Shown: one piece after another, positions 34,677 through 43,590 of the stretch
Numbering within the stretch: position 1 is the first letter of the stretch
Layout: the number at the start of each line of letters is the position of its first letter
DNA from: Alphaproteobacteria bacterium
GTDB lineage: Bacteria > Pseudomonadota > Alphaproteobacteria > Rickettsiales > SXRF01
Assembly (NCBI GenBank): GCA_025360605.1
Contig: JANYBV010000022.1
Location: forward strand, 78,587 to 142,586
Direction of reading: 5' to 3'
Length of the DNA stretch: 64,000 nt
The notes under the pieces: generated by a model
Database searches by the model: none
Seen by the model: only the letters and a program-made list of their open reading frames with translations
Told to the model about the DNA's origin: nothing
Made by a program: the position numbers and the translations under genes

Positions 34677-35423
34677 ATGTCTAACCAAATGGCGGTAGTC
34701 CAAAGGTTCTTTGTTTTGTATGGGCTGCTTATTGCTTTAACCGTATTTCAGGTGGCATTTTGGGATAGCACCAACGAAATCATCCCTGATATGGAAATTG
34801 TGCCTGATCTTCCCAGCGAAACAGAAGCAAAAATTTTAGCACTGGGAGACGATCATTTTTTTTTCCGCTGGCAAGCCTTTAATTTGCAAAATGCCGGATG
34901 GACCTATGGCCGCAATACGCCGCTAGATCAATTCGACTACCGGAAGCTCTATTTCTGGTTCAAGATGATGGATACCTATGACGATGAATCCAACTTTATC
35001 CCCACACTGGCGAGCTACTATTACAGCCGTACCACCCGCGTAGATGATCTTAAATTTCTCGTGCATTACCTGTACGAATATTCAAGGTACAGACTGGAAC
35101 AGAAATGGTTCTGGCAAGTAGAAGCCGTTCACATTGCTGACCATAAAATGAATGACAGGGATCTGGCTTTACAGATGGCACTGCCATTGCTGCAATTACA
35201 CAATGTTCCCATCATTATCAGGGAATTGCCTGCTTTTATCTATGAGCGCAGGGGGGAAATGGACAAGGCTAGGGAAATTATTGAAGAAATTAAAGGGGAT
35301 ACCGTTCTTCCTAAGGGAGAGCTGAATTTTATGACCTATTTTCTGGAAGACCGCCTGAAAAAGCATAACGCCAAGACACTCTACTTCAACGAGAGGACGT
35401 CTTCTTCTGGTAAAACAAAATAA
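34677..35423 (+). CDS. Membrane-anchored TPR-like protein, unknown function
   Basis: A 248-residue protein with one N-terminal membrane helix (residues 10-28, FFVLYGLLIALTVFQVAFW). A soluble, helix-rich domain rich in aromatic residues follows (FFFRWQAFNLQNAGWTYGR, YYYSRTT, KWFWQVEAVHIADHK). The pairs of amphipathic helices near residues 150-215 (ALQMALPLLQL, EMDKAREIIEEI) resemble TPR motifs. I recall similar TPR-like proteins in alphaproteobacteria but no function. It stands alone between the Sel1 gene and a 425-residue unknown, all on the plus strand. Confidence 0.75.
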   Translation: MSNQMAVVQRFFVLYGLLIALTVFQVAFWDSTNEIIPDMEIVPDLPSETEAKILALGDDHFFFRWQAFNLQNAGWTYGRNTPLDQFDYRKLYFWFKMMDTYDDESNFIPTLASYYYSRTTRVDDLKFLVHYLYEYSRYRLEQKWFWQVEAVHIADHKMNDRDLALQMALPLLQLHNVPIIIRELPAFIYERRGEMDKAREIIEEIKGDTVLPKGELNFMTYFLEDRLKKHNAKTLYFNERTSSSGKTK

Positions 35424-35567
35424 TATTGATGTTTTTCAGTATATTGTTTTTTTAGCGCTATGGAGGGCTGTCGTTTATGTAACAAATGTTTCATATCATG
35501 TGATTGGTGCTAACAGGCGTAGTTTTGTAGAATATAAGGATATTATACTCATTTATAAGAAACTATT

Positions 35568-36845
35568 ATGGCCGACATAATTACATACAATGACGAACCG
35601 CCGCGTCCTGCAGCCGTAAGCCTGTCCGAAGCAGGCGTAAGACTGTCCGAAACAAAAGATGCCGAATCGTTACCGACCACACAGAACGAAGCCAACATGC
35701 TGGCTGGTTTTCAGGCGGACAAAGACGCCATGGACAGGTTATCTAAAAAAATAAAAGGTTCGTTTAATGCCGACGATGTCGATAGGATGTTTAAATCACT
35801 GGCATCAACAGAAAAAAAATCTCCCCAAGATATCGAGCGTGACAAAGAAACGCTCAAAAACCTGAAAAAACTGTATGAGAATGCTTTTGATAATGAAGGC
35901 AATCCCAAGTCTGGCAAGGAACAGGAAGCGAAAGATTTTAATGTCGCCGTTCAGGCGCAGATGCTGGCATCGCAGTTAACCGCCGTTGAGGGTGATCCTG
36001 CCAAAATCAAAGTGATTATGGATCAGTTGAATTCGCTTTCAGCAGGGAATAATGCCGCTGCCCAGCAAGTTATTGCCGCTGCTGTAGGGCAGGCAAGCAG
36101 CATGTTTATGGCGGCGCAAAGCGCGATAGAAACGGTGGCGGCCATTGCGAGTGGAGCTATGTCTTTGATTACTGGTGCCGCCAGTGCTGTGGGTAGATTC
36201 TTGAATGGCGATGAAGTCGCTAAAAATGCCGAGAAATTCTTCAAGTCCATCAACGAAGCGCAATTGCAGAATTTTGGTGTTGGAAATGATAACGCAGCAA
36301 AAGCCGATATGCTCCGCAGGGACTTTAATCAGCTTCAGCTGTTGAACCCAAATGGTTCGGATTCAAAACTGCAATTCTTTAACACCGATGTAAATAATCC
36401 AATTTCAGAAATTGACCGACTGAAGGCCTTCCGCGCGGAAAGACCTGCGATCGAGAGTTCACTCACCAACCTTGTTGCGTTTAAGAATCACATGATTGAG
36501 TTTGAGTTGAAAGGTGATGCTTCCAAAAAACCAATCGACATAAATGCGCTGCTGCCTAAAGTGCGCTCCAAGATGGACGAGATTGAATTGATACAAATGC
36601 AGATTGTTAAAGCGATCGAAGATAAGCAACTGGTGTCTGAAGAGCAGCTTAAAGAAGCACGGAAACCTTTGATCAAAGCGCAAGCCGACCTCAAAGCGAT
36701 CATTCAGGCTAATCTGGTGATGGCTCCTGTAAGCATGCAATCGACGAGTGTGACGGCTGCGCTGCCTACGTCCGGTTTGTCATATTCTACGGAAACCACG
36801 ACACCAACTGACCCAAGCAAAACATCCGGTGCCTATTTATCCTAG
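35568..36845 (+). CDS. Helical protein of unknown function
   Basis: A 425-residue protein without signal peptide. Residues 45-160 are charged and helical, residues 162-210 form an Ala/Gly/Ser-rich hydrophobic region (VIAAAVGQASSMFMAAQSAI) that could be a membrane hairpin, residues 215-385 are again coiled-coil-like, and the tail is Thr/Ser-rich. The DNA near the 5' end holds two 21-base tandem units (35615-35656, 17 of 21 identical) encoding VSLSEAG/VRLSETK. The layout recalls pore-forming or secreted translocator proteins, but no family is recognised. A strong terminator follows. Confidence 0.7.
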   Translation: MADIITYNDEPPRPAAVSLSEAGVRLSETKDAESLPTTQNEANMLAGFQADKDAMDRLSKKIKGSFNADDVDRMFKSLASTEKKSPQDIERDKETLKNLKKLYENAFDNEGNPKSGKEQEAKDFNVAVQAQMLASQLTAVEGDPAKIKVIMDQLNSLSAGNNAAAQQVIAAAVGQASSMFMAAQSAIETVAAIASGAMSLITGAASAVGRFLNGDEVAKNAEKFFKSINEAQLQNFGVGNDNAAKADMLRRDFNQLQLLNPNGSDSKLQFFNTDVNNPISEIDRLKAFRAERPAIESSLTNLVAFKNHMIEFELKGDASKKPIDINALLPKVRSKMDEIELIQMQIVKAIEDKQLVSEEQLKEARKPLIKAQADLKAIIQANLVMAPVSMQSTSVTAALPTSGLSYSTETTTPTDPSKTSGAYLS

Positions 36846-36876
36846 AACCGTTTTTTTTGTTGATTGAATGAGCTGT

Positions 36877-36903
36877 GACCAGTTTTTAACTGGTCTTTTT
36901 TAT
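36877..36903 (+). terminator. Rho-independent terminator
   Basis: A perfect 8-bp stem GACCAGTT/AACTGGTC (36877-36884 with 36888-36895) and a 3-base loop are followed by TTTTTTATT. It ends the 425-residue unknown gene and separates it from the next transcription unit. Confidence 0.9.
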
Positions 36904-36951
36904 TGGAATATTCTTTAACCACTGCACATAGGCGATCACTAAAGTTTAATC

Positions 36952-38238
36952 ATGAGTATATATAAATTCCCCTCACAATCTCCGGTTCAGGAGGTGCTTT
37001 TCCATCATGCGAATGATCGCCCACCCATTGCACTTTTAACGGCGGCGGAAGGTGCGACGGCAGACCAGCTTTCGGTGATTCGCAGGGCGATGGGTTCGGG
37101 GGGCTGGAATTGCGTGCCCGTCACAGTGGGCGGCAAAGACCAGTTGCAGGTGAGTGGTTTTCAAAAAGAACAACAGCTTCTTAGCTTCATGCGGAATTAT
37201 CATTTCTGTGAAGGCGAACCGGAATTCGTAGCCGAGGCGGGCGATCACGCCAAGCGCAGTGTCAGTGAATGGTTGCAGGACAAAAGTCTTGAGCTGTCGG
37301 GGTGGAGCTACATTGTTGGCGACGTGTCGTTACTGGCGTCAGGCATCATGAGCGGCAGGAGCAAGGAGATTGCCTCCGGTTTGTTTTATACGGCAGGCGG
37401 AGCCATCTTAGCCCGCTATGGCAACGTAAAGACAGAGCATCACCTTAAAGAGGTGGCGGAAATTACGGGTGAATATCTTCAAAAACAGGCGATGGAATTG
37501 CCGGAAGATTGCGGCCTGTTCTCCATTATGAAAGAAAAAAAAGATGGGGTTTTGCCGACGATAGACCGGTTTCTAACGCGCTACCCGTCACAGGCGACGA
37601 TCGGCATTTATTCGCTCGGTTCCATATCCATGTTGCAGTCCGGCCTGAAGCACGGAAAGTTTCTGGATGTGGGCTATGGCGGGGTGGCGACAGCGGCGAA
37701 TGCTGCAGCTATTTTGCTGCCTGAAAAATGCAAGCGTGACCAGCACGAAGTACCGGCATCCGGCAGCCCCGTCAATCAATGGTGGAACTGGATGCAGGAA
37801 AAACCGCTGCGAATGGTGGGGGCTGCTTACATGGTGGGGGCGGGGTTGCTCGGTATGAGTGCGTACCGCGAGTATAAGGACAATCCCAAACAAAGAAGTT
37901 ATATTTTTAAATTCGTGACTGCCGCAAGTTACCTGATCGGTGACGCATTGATTGCAATTTCCAGCAAAGAGCATACAAATGCAGACGGTACATTTGATAA
38001 AGATGAGCAACGGCGCATTGAAGCACTGGTAGCGGAAGCGATTTCTCGTCAGCCTAAGGAATTGCAGATGCCGCTTTTGCATAATGTTGCGGGATTTCTT
38101 GCTGACCAGAAGGAAATGAGCGGTACATCGATGAGCATTGCTAAATCATTGGAAGAACAGCTCATGCGTATGAGCAATAATCCTTGGGCGATGAGGGCGG
38201 ATTCAGGCTCAGGGGCAGCGGCCTTTTTGAACCGGTGA
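36952..38238 (+). CDS. Membrane protein with threefold internal repeat, unknown function
   Basis: A 428-residue protein with no recognised domain. It contains three copies of a unit of about 55 residues at 106-158, 206-258 and 279-339. Each has an amphipathic start, then a hydrophobic helix with a Y-x-x-G pattern (SYIVGDVSLLASG, IYSLGSISMLQSG, AYMVGAGLLGMSA), a basic turn, and a second hydrophobic helix (FYTAGGAILAR, GVATAANAAAILL, TAASYLIGDALIA). Units 1 and 2 align without gaps. The N-terminal 100 residues are soluble, and the C-terminal 90 are charged and helical. The product probably spans the membrane six times. It is followed after 5 bp by the CopC-like gene. Confidence 0.72.
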   Translation: MSIYKFPSQSPVQEVLFHHANDRPPIALLTAAEGATADQLSVIRRAMGSGGWNCVPVTVGGKDQLQVSGFQKEQQLLSFMRNYHFCEGEPEFVAEAGDHAKRSVSEWLQDKSLELSGWSYIVGDVSLLASGIMSGRSKEIASGLFYTAGGAILARYGNVKTEHHLKEVAEITGEYLQKQAMELPEDCGLFSIMKEKKDGVLPTIDRFLTRYPSQATIGIYSLGSISMLQSGLKHGKFLDVGYGGVATAANAAAILLPEKCKRDQHEVPASGSPVNQWWNWMQEKPLRMVGAAYMVGAGLLGMSAYREYKDNPKQRSYIFKFVTAASYLIGDALIAISSKEHTNADGTFDKDEQRRIEALVAEAISRQPKELQMPLLHNVAGFLADQKEMSGTSMSIAKSLEEQLMRMSNNPWAMRADSGSGAAAFLNR

Positions 38239-38243
38239 CCGTA

Positions 38244-38660
38244 ATGCGCACAAGAACGCTCCTATTCTTAGCTTTTTGTTGTGTATTGCCGTGTGCGTCC
38301 GCACATGCGCTCAAAACCATGATTATATTGGATGAAAGCAATAATAGGAATAATACTAACGTAAACGGGCCGTTGCAGCTTGTTTCGTCCAATCCGTATG
38401 ACCGCCAGATCCTCGATGTGGCGCCGACCAAGATCACCTTTACTTTTAGCCAGCCGATAAAACCCGATAAAAGCTCATTAAAATTGTACAATGCTACCGG
38501 CAGTGAAATTGACGTGGGCAATCTTGAGTCTCAGGGCTTGAATATGTCGGTATCTGTTGCCGATCTAACCTATGGTAGGTACACCATAAAATGGCGTGCG
38601 CGGTGTCTGTGTGACGACGATACCCAGCTCAGTGACAGCTTCCATTTCACGATAAAATAA
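38244..38660 (+). CDS. CopC-like periplasmic protein
   Basis: A 138-residue exported protein: signal peptide MRTRTLLFLAFCCVLPCASA ending before HALK. A CopC-type beta-barrel follows, with LVSSNPYDRQILDVAP, KITFTFSQPIKPDKSSLKLY, and GRYTIKWRARCLCDDDTQ. In CopC the first residue of the mature protein is a copper-binding His, and SAHA is compatible with that, but the usual C-terminal D-GH motif is replaced by an Asp/Cys stretch. No CopD or other copper gene is near, so copper binding is uncertain. The ATG at 38244 is 5 bp after the preceding gene, so the two are probably cotranscribed. Confidence 0.75.
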   Translation: MRTRTLLFLAFCCVLPCASAHALKTMIILDESNNRNNTNVNGPLQLVSSNPYDRQILDVAPTKITFTFSQPIKPDKSSLKLYNATGSEIDVGNLESQGLNMSVSVADLTYGRYTIKWRARCLCDDDTQLSDSFHFTIK

Positions 38661-38789
38661 TTCCGCTGCCGATTCTTATATTTTGTACTGGTTTTTTTGC
38701 CGGTGGCGTACTATTTTTAGCATCCATTGCATATAAGTTAAAAAATAATAATGTTTTTAAAAACATACTTGCTGCGGGTGAGGGCTTAG

Positions 38790-40064
38790 GTGAAAAATAC
38801 AACGGTAAAACTCCTTGGGGTTGGATTATTCTGCATGGCTGTGCAGGTTGCTCCTTGTTACGCAGATGCCGATTTTTACGTGGAATTAGGCAAGGACACG
38901 ACCAAAGAGGAAGCTATATCCGAATGGAAGTCGCTGGTTTCAAAGCATAAATCGCTCTTAAGCAAATTACAGTATTATCCTAAGTCCGTGATGCAGGGAG
39001 GGGTGGCGGTCAGCACCCGAATTCAGGCGGGCCCGATTAATAACAAGGCCAAAGCCCAGAAAATCTGCTCCAAACTATTTACCGATAATATTCCGTGCTT
39101 CGTGATTGAAGGCATCGATAATGCTCCGCCGACGCAGGTAATGAATCTTTCTGATCATCCGGATAAACCGGCAGGCCTCCCGTGGCTGACCGCATCATCA
39201 GACGACATCCAGCCGCCAACGCCGGTAAAAGAAGCATCTGCTTTGCCGTGGCTGAACCAAACGCCGCCTGCTAACAGGCAGGGACAGGTTCAGGTGGCGG
39301 AAGCTATCCGCGTGCCGCTGACCGATAATTTTAATCCCGAGGGCAATGGCAAGGTGACCGTTAAGGCGTTGCCGGATATTAAACCGACATTTCGTAAACA
39401 GCTTTCCGAGGAAAAACCTGCTGCAGGCGCTGCCAGCGGTGCAGGGTGGCTGACGGTGGACACGTTTCCTAATGAAGACGTAGCCACCTCGTTCTGGGAA
39501 GAAGTGCATTCCTCTCTGCCCAAAAAGACCAGCAGTCTGCATGTGAGAGTATTGAAGCCGCTGATGGTGGAAAAACAGGCGAAAGCCTCGCTCAGCATCG
39601 GGCCATTTGCCAGCAACAACGAGGCGCTGGCGTTTTGTGACACGATTCAGGCCAAGGACAGAGGGCTGAACTGTAGTTATCAGGGCAATGCCGGAGATAC
39701 GCAACTGGCGCAGCTGGTCGGTTCTTCCGGTAATCGCCGCTCCGGTGAAGTACGCAAACAATTTGCCCAGAATGCATTCTCAAATATTGCTCCTGCTGCA
39801 GGGCCAAGCAAGCAATATTGGGTTCAGGTGCTTTCGGCTTCTAACCAGATGGATGCGCTGCACCAGTGGGACTCCATGAAGACCAGCAATGCCGACCTGC
39901 TCAAGGGAATGCGCAGCAGCGTGTCACCTTCTGCCACCGATAAAAACGAGTTTGTCGTGCGTGTTGGCCCGATCGTGAATAACGATGATGCCGTCAAGTT
40001 CTGTACCAAGCTGCAAGGCAGAGGAATTGCTTGCAGGGTGCTGCTCTATTCCATCGGGTCGTAA
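38790..40064 (+). CDS. Exported protein with three SPOR-like domains
   Basis: A 424-residue protein with a signal peptide (residues 1-25) and three SPOR-like repeats at about 27-108, 218-297 and 341-421. Each repeat ends with IGPF or a variant (AGPINN, IGPFAS, VGPIVN), a helix, and a conserved Cys pair: C93/C103, C283/C295, C405/C415. SPOR domains bind denuded glycan strands of peptidoglycan. The linker 110-215 is Pro-rich and repeats PWL. The start is GTG with GAGGG 5-6 bases upstream. Role probably in cell-wall remodelling or septum localisation; inferred. Confidence 0.78.
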   Translation: MKNTTVKLLGVGLFCMAVQVAPCYADADFYVELGKDTTKEEAISEWKSLVSKHKSLLSKLQYYPKSVMQGGVAVSTRIQAGPINNKAKAQKICSKLFTDNIPCFVIEGIDNAPPTQVMNLSDHPDKPAGLPWLTASSDDIQPPTPVKEASALPWLNQTPPANRQGQVQVAEAIRVPLTDNFNPEGNGKVTVKALPDIKPTFRKQLSEEKPAAGAASGAGWLTVDTFPNEDVATSFWEEVHSSLPKKTSSLHVRVLKPLMVEKQAKASLSIGPFASNNEALAFCDTIQAKDRGLNCSYQGNAGDTQLAQLVGSSGNRRSGEVRKQFAQNAFSNIAPAAGPSKQYWVQVLSASNQMDALHQWDSMKTSNADLLKGMRSSVSPSATDKNEFVVRVGPIVNNDDAVKFCTKLQGRGIACRVLLYSIGS

Positions 40065-40229
40065 TCGCCTTATCTAGCTGTTTTAATTGATAAATATCTG
40101 CTATTGGCTATTCTGTGGCGCAGGTGGTGCGGATATTTCAGGCAAATGTTGAAAAATAATAAATTATCCTCTGGAATTCAAAAAGCGAGTTTGCTATAGC
40201 TTTCGCCTCTTAGTGCGTTTTGTGGATAT

Positions 40230-40304
40230 TCCTCGATAGCTCAGCGGTAGAGCATTCGACTGTTAATCGAATGGTCGCTGGTTCGAATCCAGCTCGGGGA
40301 GCCA
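40230..40304 (+). tRNA. tRNA-Asn (anticodon GTT)
   Basis: A 75-base cloverleaf with encoded CCA. The acceptor stem TCCTCGA pairs with TCGGGGA (one G-U), the anticodon stem TTCGA/TCGAA encloses CTGTTAA with GTT at 40262-40264, and the T-loop is TTCGAAT. An imperfect copy of its 3' end lies 1.7 kb downstream, suggesting it served as an integration site. Confidence 0.97.
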
Positions 40305-40306
40305 AC
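40286..40306 (+). repeat. att-like repeat, copy 1 (3' end of tRNA-Asn)
   Basis: The last 21 bases around the tRNA-Asn 3' end match 42028-42048 at 17 of 21 positions, including 11 identical bases GGGGAGCCAAC. This is the usual position of a crossover core for tRNA-targeting integrases. No integrase gene remains. Confidence 0.5.
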
Positions 40307-40565
40307 GCTTGATCCGTTAGTGTCATCACGGTCCGCAAAATCAAGTCTCGGAGCCGCTGAGGACGCAAATTGCGTCCAAGCAGCCTCTATACTTCGTTGA
40401 CATCCGGGGTATTTTAGGGGTACAAACCGAGCAAATGCACCCCAGCTAATATTTCTTGTATCTCATGTCCAAGTCTCTGTCGGACGCAGCAGTTCGGAAT
40501 GCAAAGCGACACTCATTCACCTAAATGACTCTCTAATTTCAGAGCCTTTCGCATGCGGCGGAAGA

Positions 40566-41615
40566 TTAGACACATGGTTTGCGGACACTATTAGAAGCAG
40601 ATTCCGTTGCACTTTTCCTCACCTGGCTACGAAGCTTGTCTATTGGATGCTCAATGAATCGCCATAATAAATATGCAACCAGATAAATTAGCGGCAAGCA
40701 AACCACGAAAAACAGATTTGATTAAGGACGAAGAGTTGGAAAGACGGTGACCACGACTAGACCAACCCAATAATGGCAGAGAAATACGGGGTAGCTCAGT
40801 CTGCCACACATTTTATCGATGTTACCAACTTTCGCGCTAGATGGGGTGAAGGCAGACAGCAATATCAAAAGCAAAGCGTTTGCCACAATCGCCACATATA
40901 GACCTGCCATCATTGGGTCATTGTATACGTGCCGCCTTGTAGAGTGAAAGATTAAAAGAGCGGCCACTCCTAGAATCACCTTCCAAGATACCCGTGGAAA
41001 ATTGATCCTTGCAAAATGATAAATTAACGAGCCAATGCTAAATGGTAAGGATGCGGCAAGAGGAGAGTTGTACCGCATTTCGTAGGGATAATCTTGGGTG
41101 ATAGCCAAAATGGTATACCCGACACTTATTGCCAACCAGATAACTACAGATGTTTTGTTTCTAACAAGAAATGGCATCAGAAGATAGAATATCCACTCCA
41201 CGGAAATTGACCACGCGACTGGTATAACCTGCATATTAAATACGTGAGTGTTCAAATTTCCATTTAAACCAATATAATCAATGAGCGTTAATGAAATAAC
41301 AAATCCGGTCGTTGTGCTTGGTAAATGCATTACATTAAATACTGGATGCCTCACATCTGATAACATTAACAAGGTGACGATGGATACCAACGTAATGAAC
41401 AAAAAAGGCGGGAAAATTCGCAGCACCCTGTTGAAATAGAATATTAAGATGCCACCTTGGCGCTTCAGATAAACTTCATTCAACACGAGTGTCATCAAAT
41501 AACCACTGAGCAAGTAAAACCCAAACACCGCGTATCCTCCAGCGGCAGCAGGTAATTTCCCCATATGCGTAGCGGATACAAATGTTGCAAGTATAAGACG
41601 ATAGATTCCAAACAT
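40566..41615 (-). pseudogene. Acyltransferase family 3 (OafA-like), interrupted by an in-frame stop
   Basis: The frame from 41615 encodes 297 residues of a polytopic membrane O-acyltransferase. It shows an N-terminal helix with a His (ATFVSATHMG), FGFYLLSGYLMT, YFNRVLRIFPPFLF, and the PVAWSISVEWIFYLLMPFL block. A TAA at 40722-40724 ends it, but the same frame continues for 51 more codons to a stop at 40566. These codons encode a last membrane helix and YLLWRFIEHPIDKLR, which is the normal C-terminal signature of this family. The full 349-residue product would have usual length, so a nonsense mutation is the simplest explanation; readthrough is an alternative. The family acetylates sugars of O-antigen or exopolysaccharide. 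It is the only gene between the two att-like repeats. Confidence 0.85.
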
Positions 41616-41643
41616 TATTTATACTTTCCGTTCAGTAATTGTC

Positions 41644-41673
41644 ATAACACACCTCGTTCGGTTATGGCGTCAA
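41644..41673 (-). promoter_or_regulatory. Possible promoter of the acyltransferase gene
   Basis: On the minus strand TTGACG (41668-41673) and TGTTAT (41644-41649) are 18 bases apart, 29-58 bp before the ATG at 41615. The -10 match is only 4 of 6. Confidence 0.35.
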
Positions 41674-41878
41674 TGCGCTATGCGCATCGAATACCATATC
41701 TACGGCTTGACTTACAATGCTAGTTCTTTCAACAAGCAGTTCACGCTTTTTTGAAGGCAGATGGTGAGATGATTGGACCCAATAGGTCCGCAGGCACTCA
41801 TTCATTACTCAGCAAAAACCACTCTCAGAGCTAGTTTGGTAGATAATTAAGTTAAAATGTTTCAATGTGTTAATAAAT

Positions 41879-41962
<84 letters not shown>

Positions 41963-42027
41963 TTGAGTCGCTATATGTACGATATTCCAGAAACTGGATT
42001 TTTGAGACTGCCACAAGTGCTAAGTGT

Positions 42028-42048
42028 AATTCCCCTTGGGGAGCCAAC
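42028..42048 (+). repeat. att-like repeat, copy 2
   Basis: Imperfect direct copy (17 of 21) of the tRNA-Asn 3' end at 40286-40306, ending in the same GGGGAGCCAAC. Together the copies bracket a 1.7-kb islet containing the acyltransferase and the ATAG tract. Confidence 0.45.
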
Positions 42049-42057
42049 TAGCTAAGG

Positions 42058-43446
42058 CTAAAAGACTGAACGGGAATTATACTTCCCGTTTCTTTCGTGC
42101 TTGGGTTGCACTAGTTTTTCATGAGCATTACTCAGCAATTGCTCGATTTTCGTTTCAGTGTATTTTTCCATCGCTTCATTATCCCCTAGCAGCGCAGGTT
42201 TAATATGATGGTTGGGATCGGAGTAATTATAGTACTCAAATGCACCCCATAGTTTGTGTTTTTCTGAATTGGGCATTTGATCATCCAGCCTTAAGAATAG
42301 ATGCCCGAGCGTCTGGGTGTAGATAGCTTTTTTATCAGCATGCTCTTTAGGGCTGCTTCCTTCACCCAATTCATGTTCCGGAACGTGGTATTCGCCGTAT
42401 TTTTTTTCCAGATCGTTCCATGGCGAGCGCATATCACCGATGAAAGGAAATTGATCTACAATTTTCAGCGCATCGGCCAGTCGTGCTTTTTCTCTGTTGA
42501 TACTAATCCGAGAAAGATGTGCCAGATCTGTAGTCGTTATTTTTTTATGTACTTCTTCTAATCGTTCGAGTTCTCGAACTGAAAATTGTATTTCACCAAG
42601 AAGACGGATTTCAGCATCAATTAAAGAATATTCTGATGGTTCTTTGCTCACATTGGTGTTTGGATCTACAGAGAGAATGTCACGCTTGCCCTTGAGCATG
42701 TCCATCAAATGTCGTCTTGATGTTTGGTACCATTGTGCTTTCTGCGATTCTGCCCATTGCATCTTCGGCATTTCAGATGGCGGTATGAGCGGAAGAATAT
42801 GCATAGGAAGCCTGATATTTTTCTTTTCTTTCGGATCACTTTCCCACTCTTTGGTATCTACAAGCTTAACCGTGCCCATGGCCGATCGTGGCATAACCGC
42901 ATGATAACCATGCGGTATAATTTCACTACAAAGAACAGATACATGGGTAATATCCTTATTCTGCATAAAGAGCGGATATTCAAATAACCGAAGATTGGTA
43001 TCGGGCGGGCTGGAATCACATGCCATAGTGATCGTTCCTCTCGCATTGTCAGCAAATTCTTCAGAAATAGTGCGCCAAAATTGATTCCGTTGTGTTTGTG
43101 TGCAAGCCCAAGGTTGCGAAGGTAAAATAATATCTACGTTATGCTTGTCGATCAGTGAATTGATTAGATGATAATTACGTTGATCTTCATAGGTGGTAAG
43201 GCCATCGGTTTTTCGCATGACTAGCCGATATGCTTTGGCCAATTCTTTATTCTGAGACGTCGGTGGCGCACCTCGCTCTACTTCCATCGGACGGCCGCGT
43301 GACCAGAAAATCTGTCGTTCGGGGTTGGCAACCTTAAGGTGCTCACGATATTCATCAAGCAGATCCTTTATATAGCCGTGCCGGATCTCGCTCGCACGGA
43401 TCTGCGCATCGTCCTGCCTATGAGGTTGATTAACATTGAATGCCAT
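42058..43446 (-). CDS. Orphan protein of unknown function (462 aa)
   Basis: A 462-residue, apparently soluble protein without signal peptide or membrane helix and with no recognised family. It begins MAFNVNQPHRQDDAQIRASE, is rich in Glu, Lys, His and Arg, and contains SLIDKHNVDIILPSQPWACT, GYHAVMPRSAMGTVKL and a helical region near residues 280-340 (RLLGEIQFSVRELERLEEVH). An inverted repeat (42069-42076 with 42083-42090, 8 bp) lies over its last codons and may end transcription. It is directly next to the att-like repeat on the island side boundary. Base composition is lower in G+C than the cob cluster. It may be a secreted effector or mobile-island cargo, but nothing proves this. Confidence 0.7.
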   Translation of the reverse strand: MAFNVNQPHRQDDAQIRASEIRHGYIKDLLDEYREHLKVANPERQIFWSRGRPMEVERGAPPTSQNKELAKAYRLVMRKTDGLTTYEDQRNYHLINSLIDKHNVDIILPSQPWACTQTQRNQFWRTISEEFADNARGTITMACDSSPPDTNLRLFEYPLFMQNKDITHVSVLCSEIIPHGYHAVMPRSAMGTVKLVDTKEWESDPKEKKNIRLPMHILPLIPPSEMPKMQWAESQKAQWYQTSRRHLMDMLKGKRDILSVDPNTNVSKEPSEYSLIDAEIRLLGEIQFSVRELERLEEVHKKITTTDLAHLSRISINREKARLADALKIVDQFPFIGDMRSPWNDLEKKYGEYHVPEHELGEGSSPKEHADKKAIYTQTLGHLFLRLDDQMPNSEKHKLWGAFEYYNYSDPNHHIKPALLGDNEAMEKYTETKIEQLLSNAHEKLVQPKHERNGKYNSRSVF

Positions 43447-43590
43447 ACCTTAAAGTATAGACGTAAGACATTAATAAATTATTGTTAATAAATACGCTTT
43501 AAAATAATAATAATATCAACAAAATCAGCGTGTTAATGTATTTTTATTAGTACCCAGTATACGGAGCCATCCTTTCAAGTAGCTTATCTT

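Noticed and set aside
40318..40590. Inverted TAGTGTC...TCCGCAAA sequences and a GGACGCAA dyad at 40361 after tRNA-Asn
   Set aside because: The inverted match is gapped and one arm lies in the former acyltransferase coding region. There is no transposase or target duplication, so it is not called as an element.
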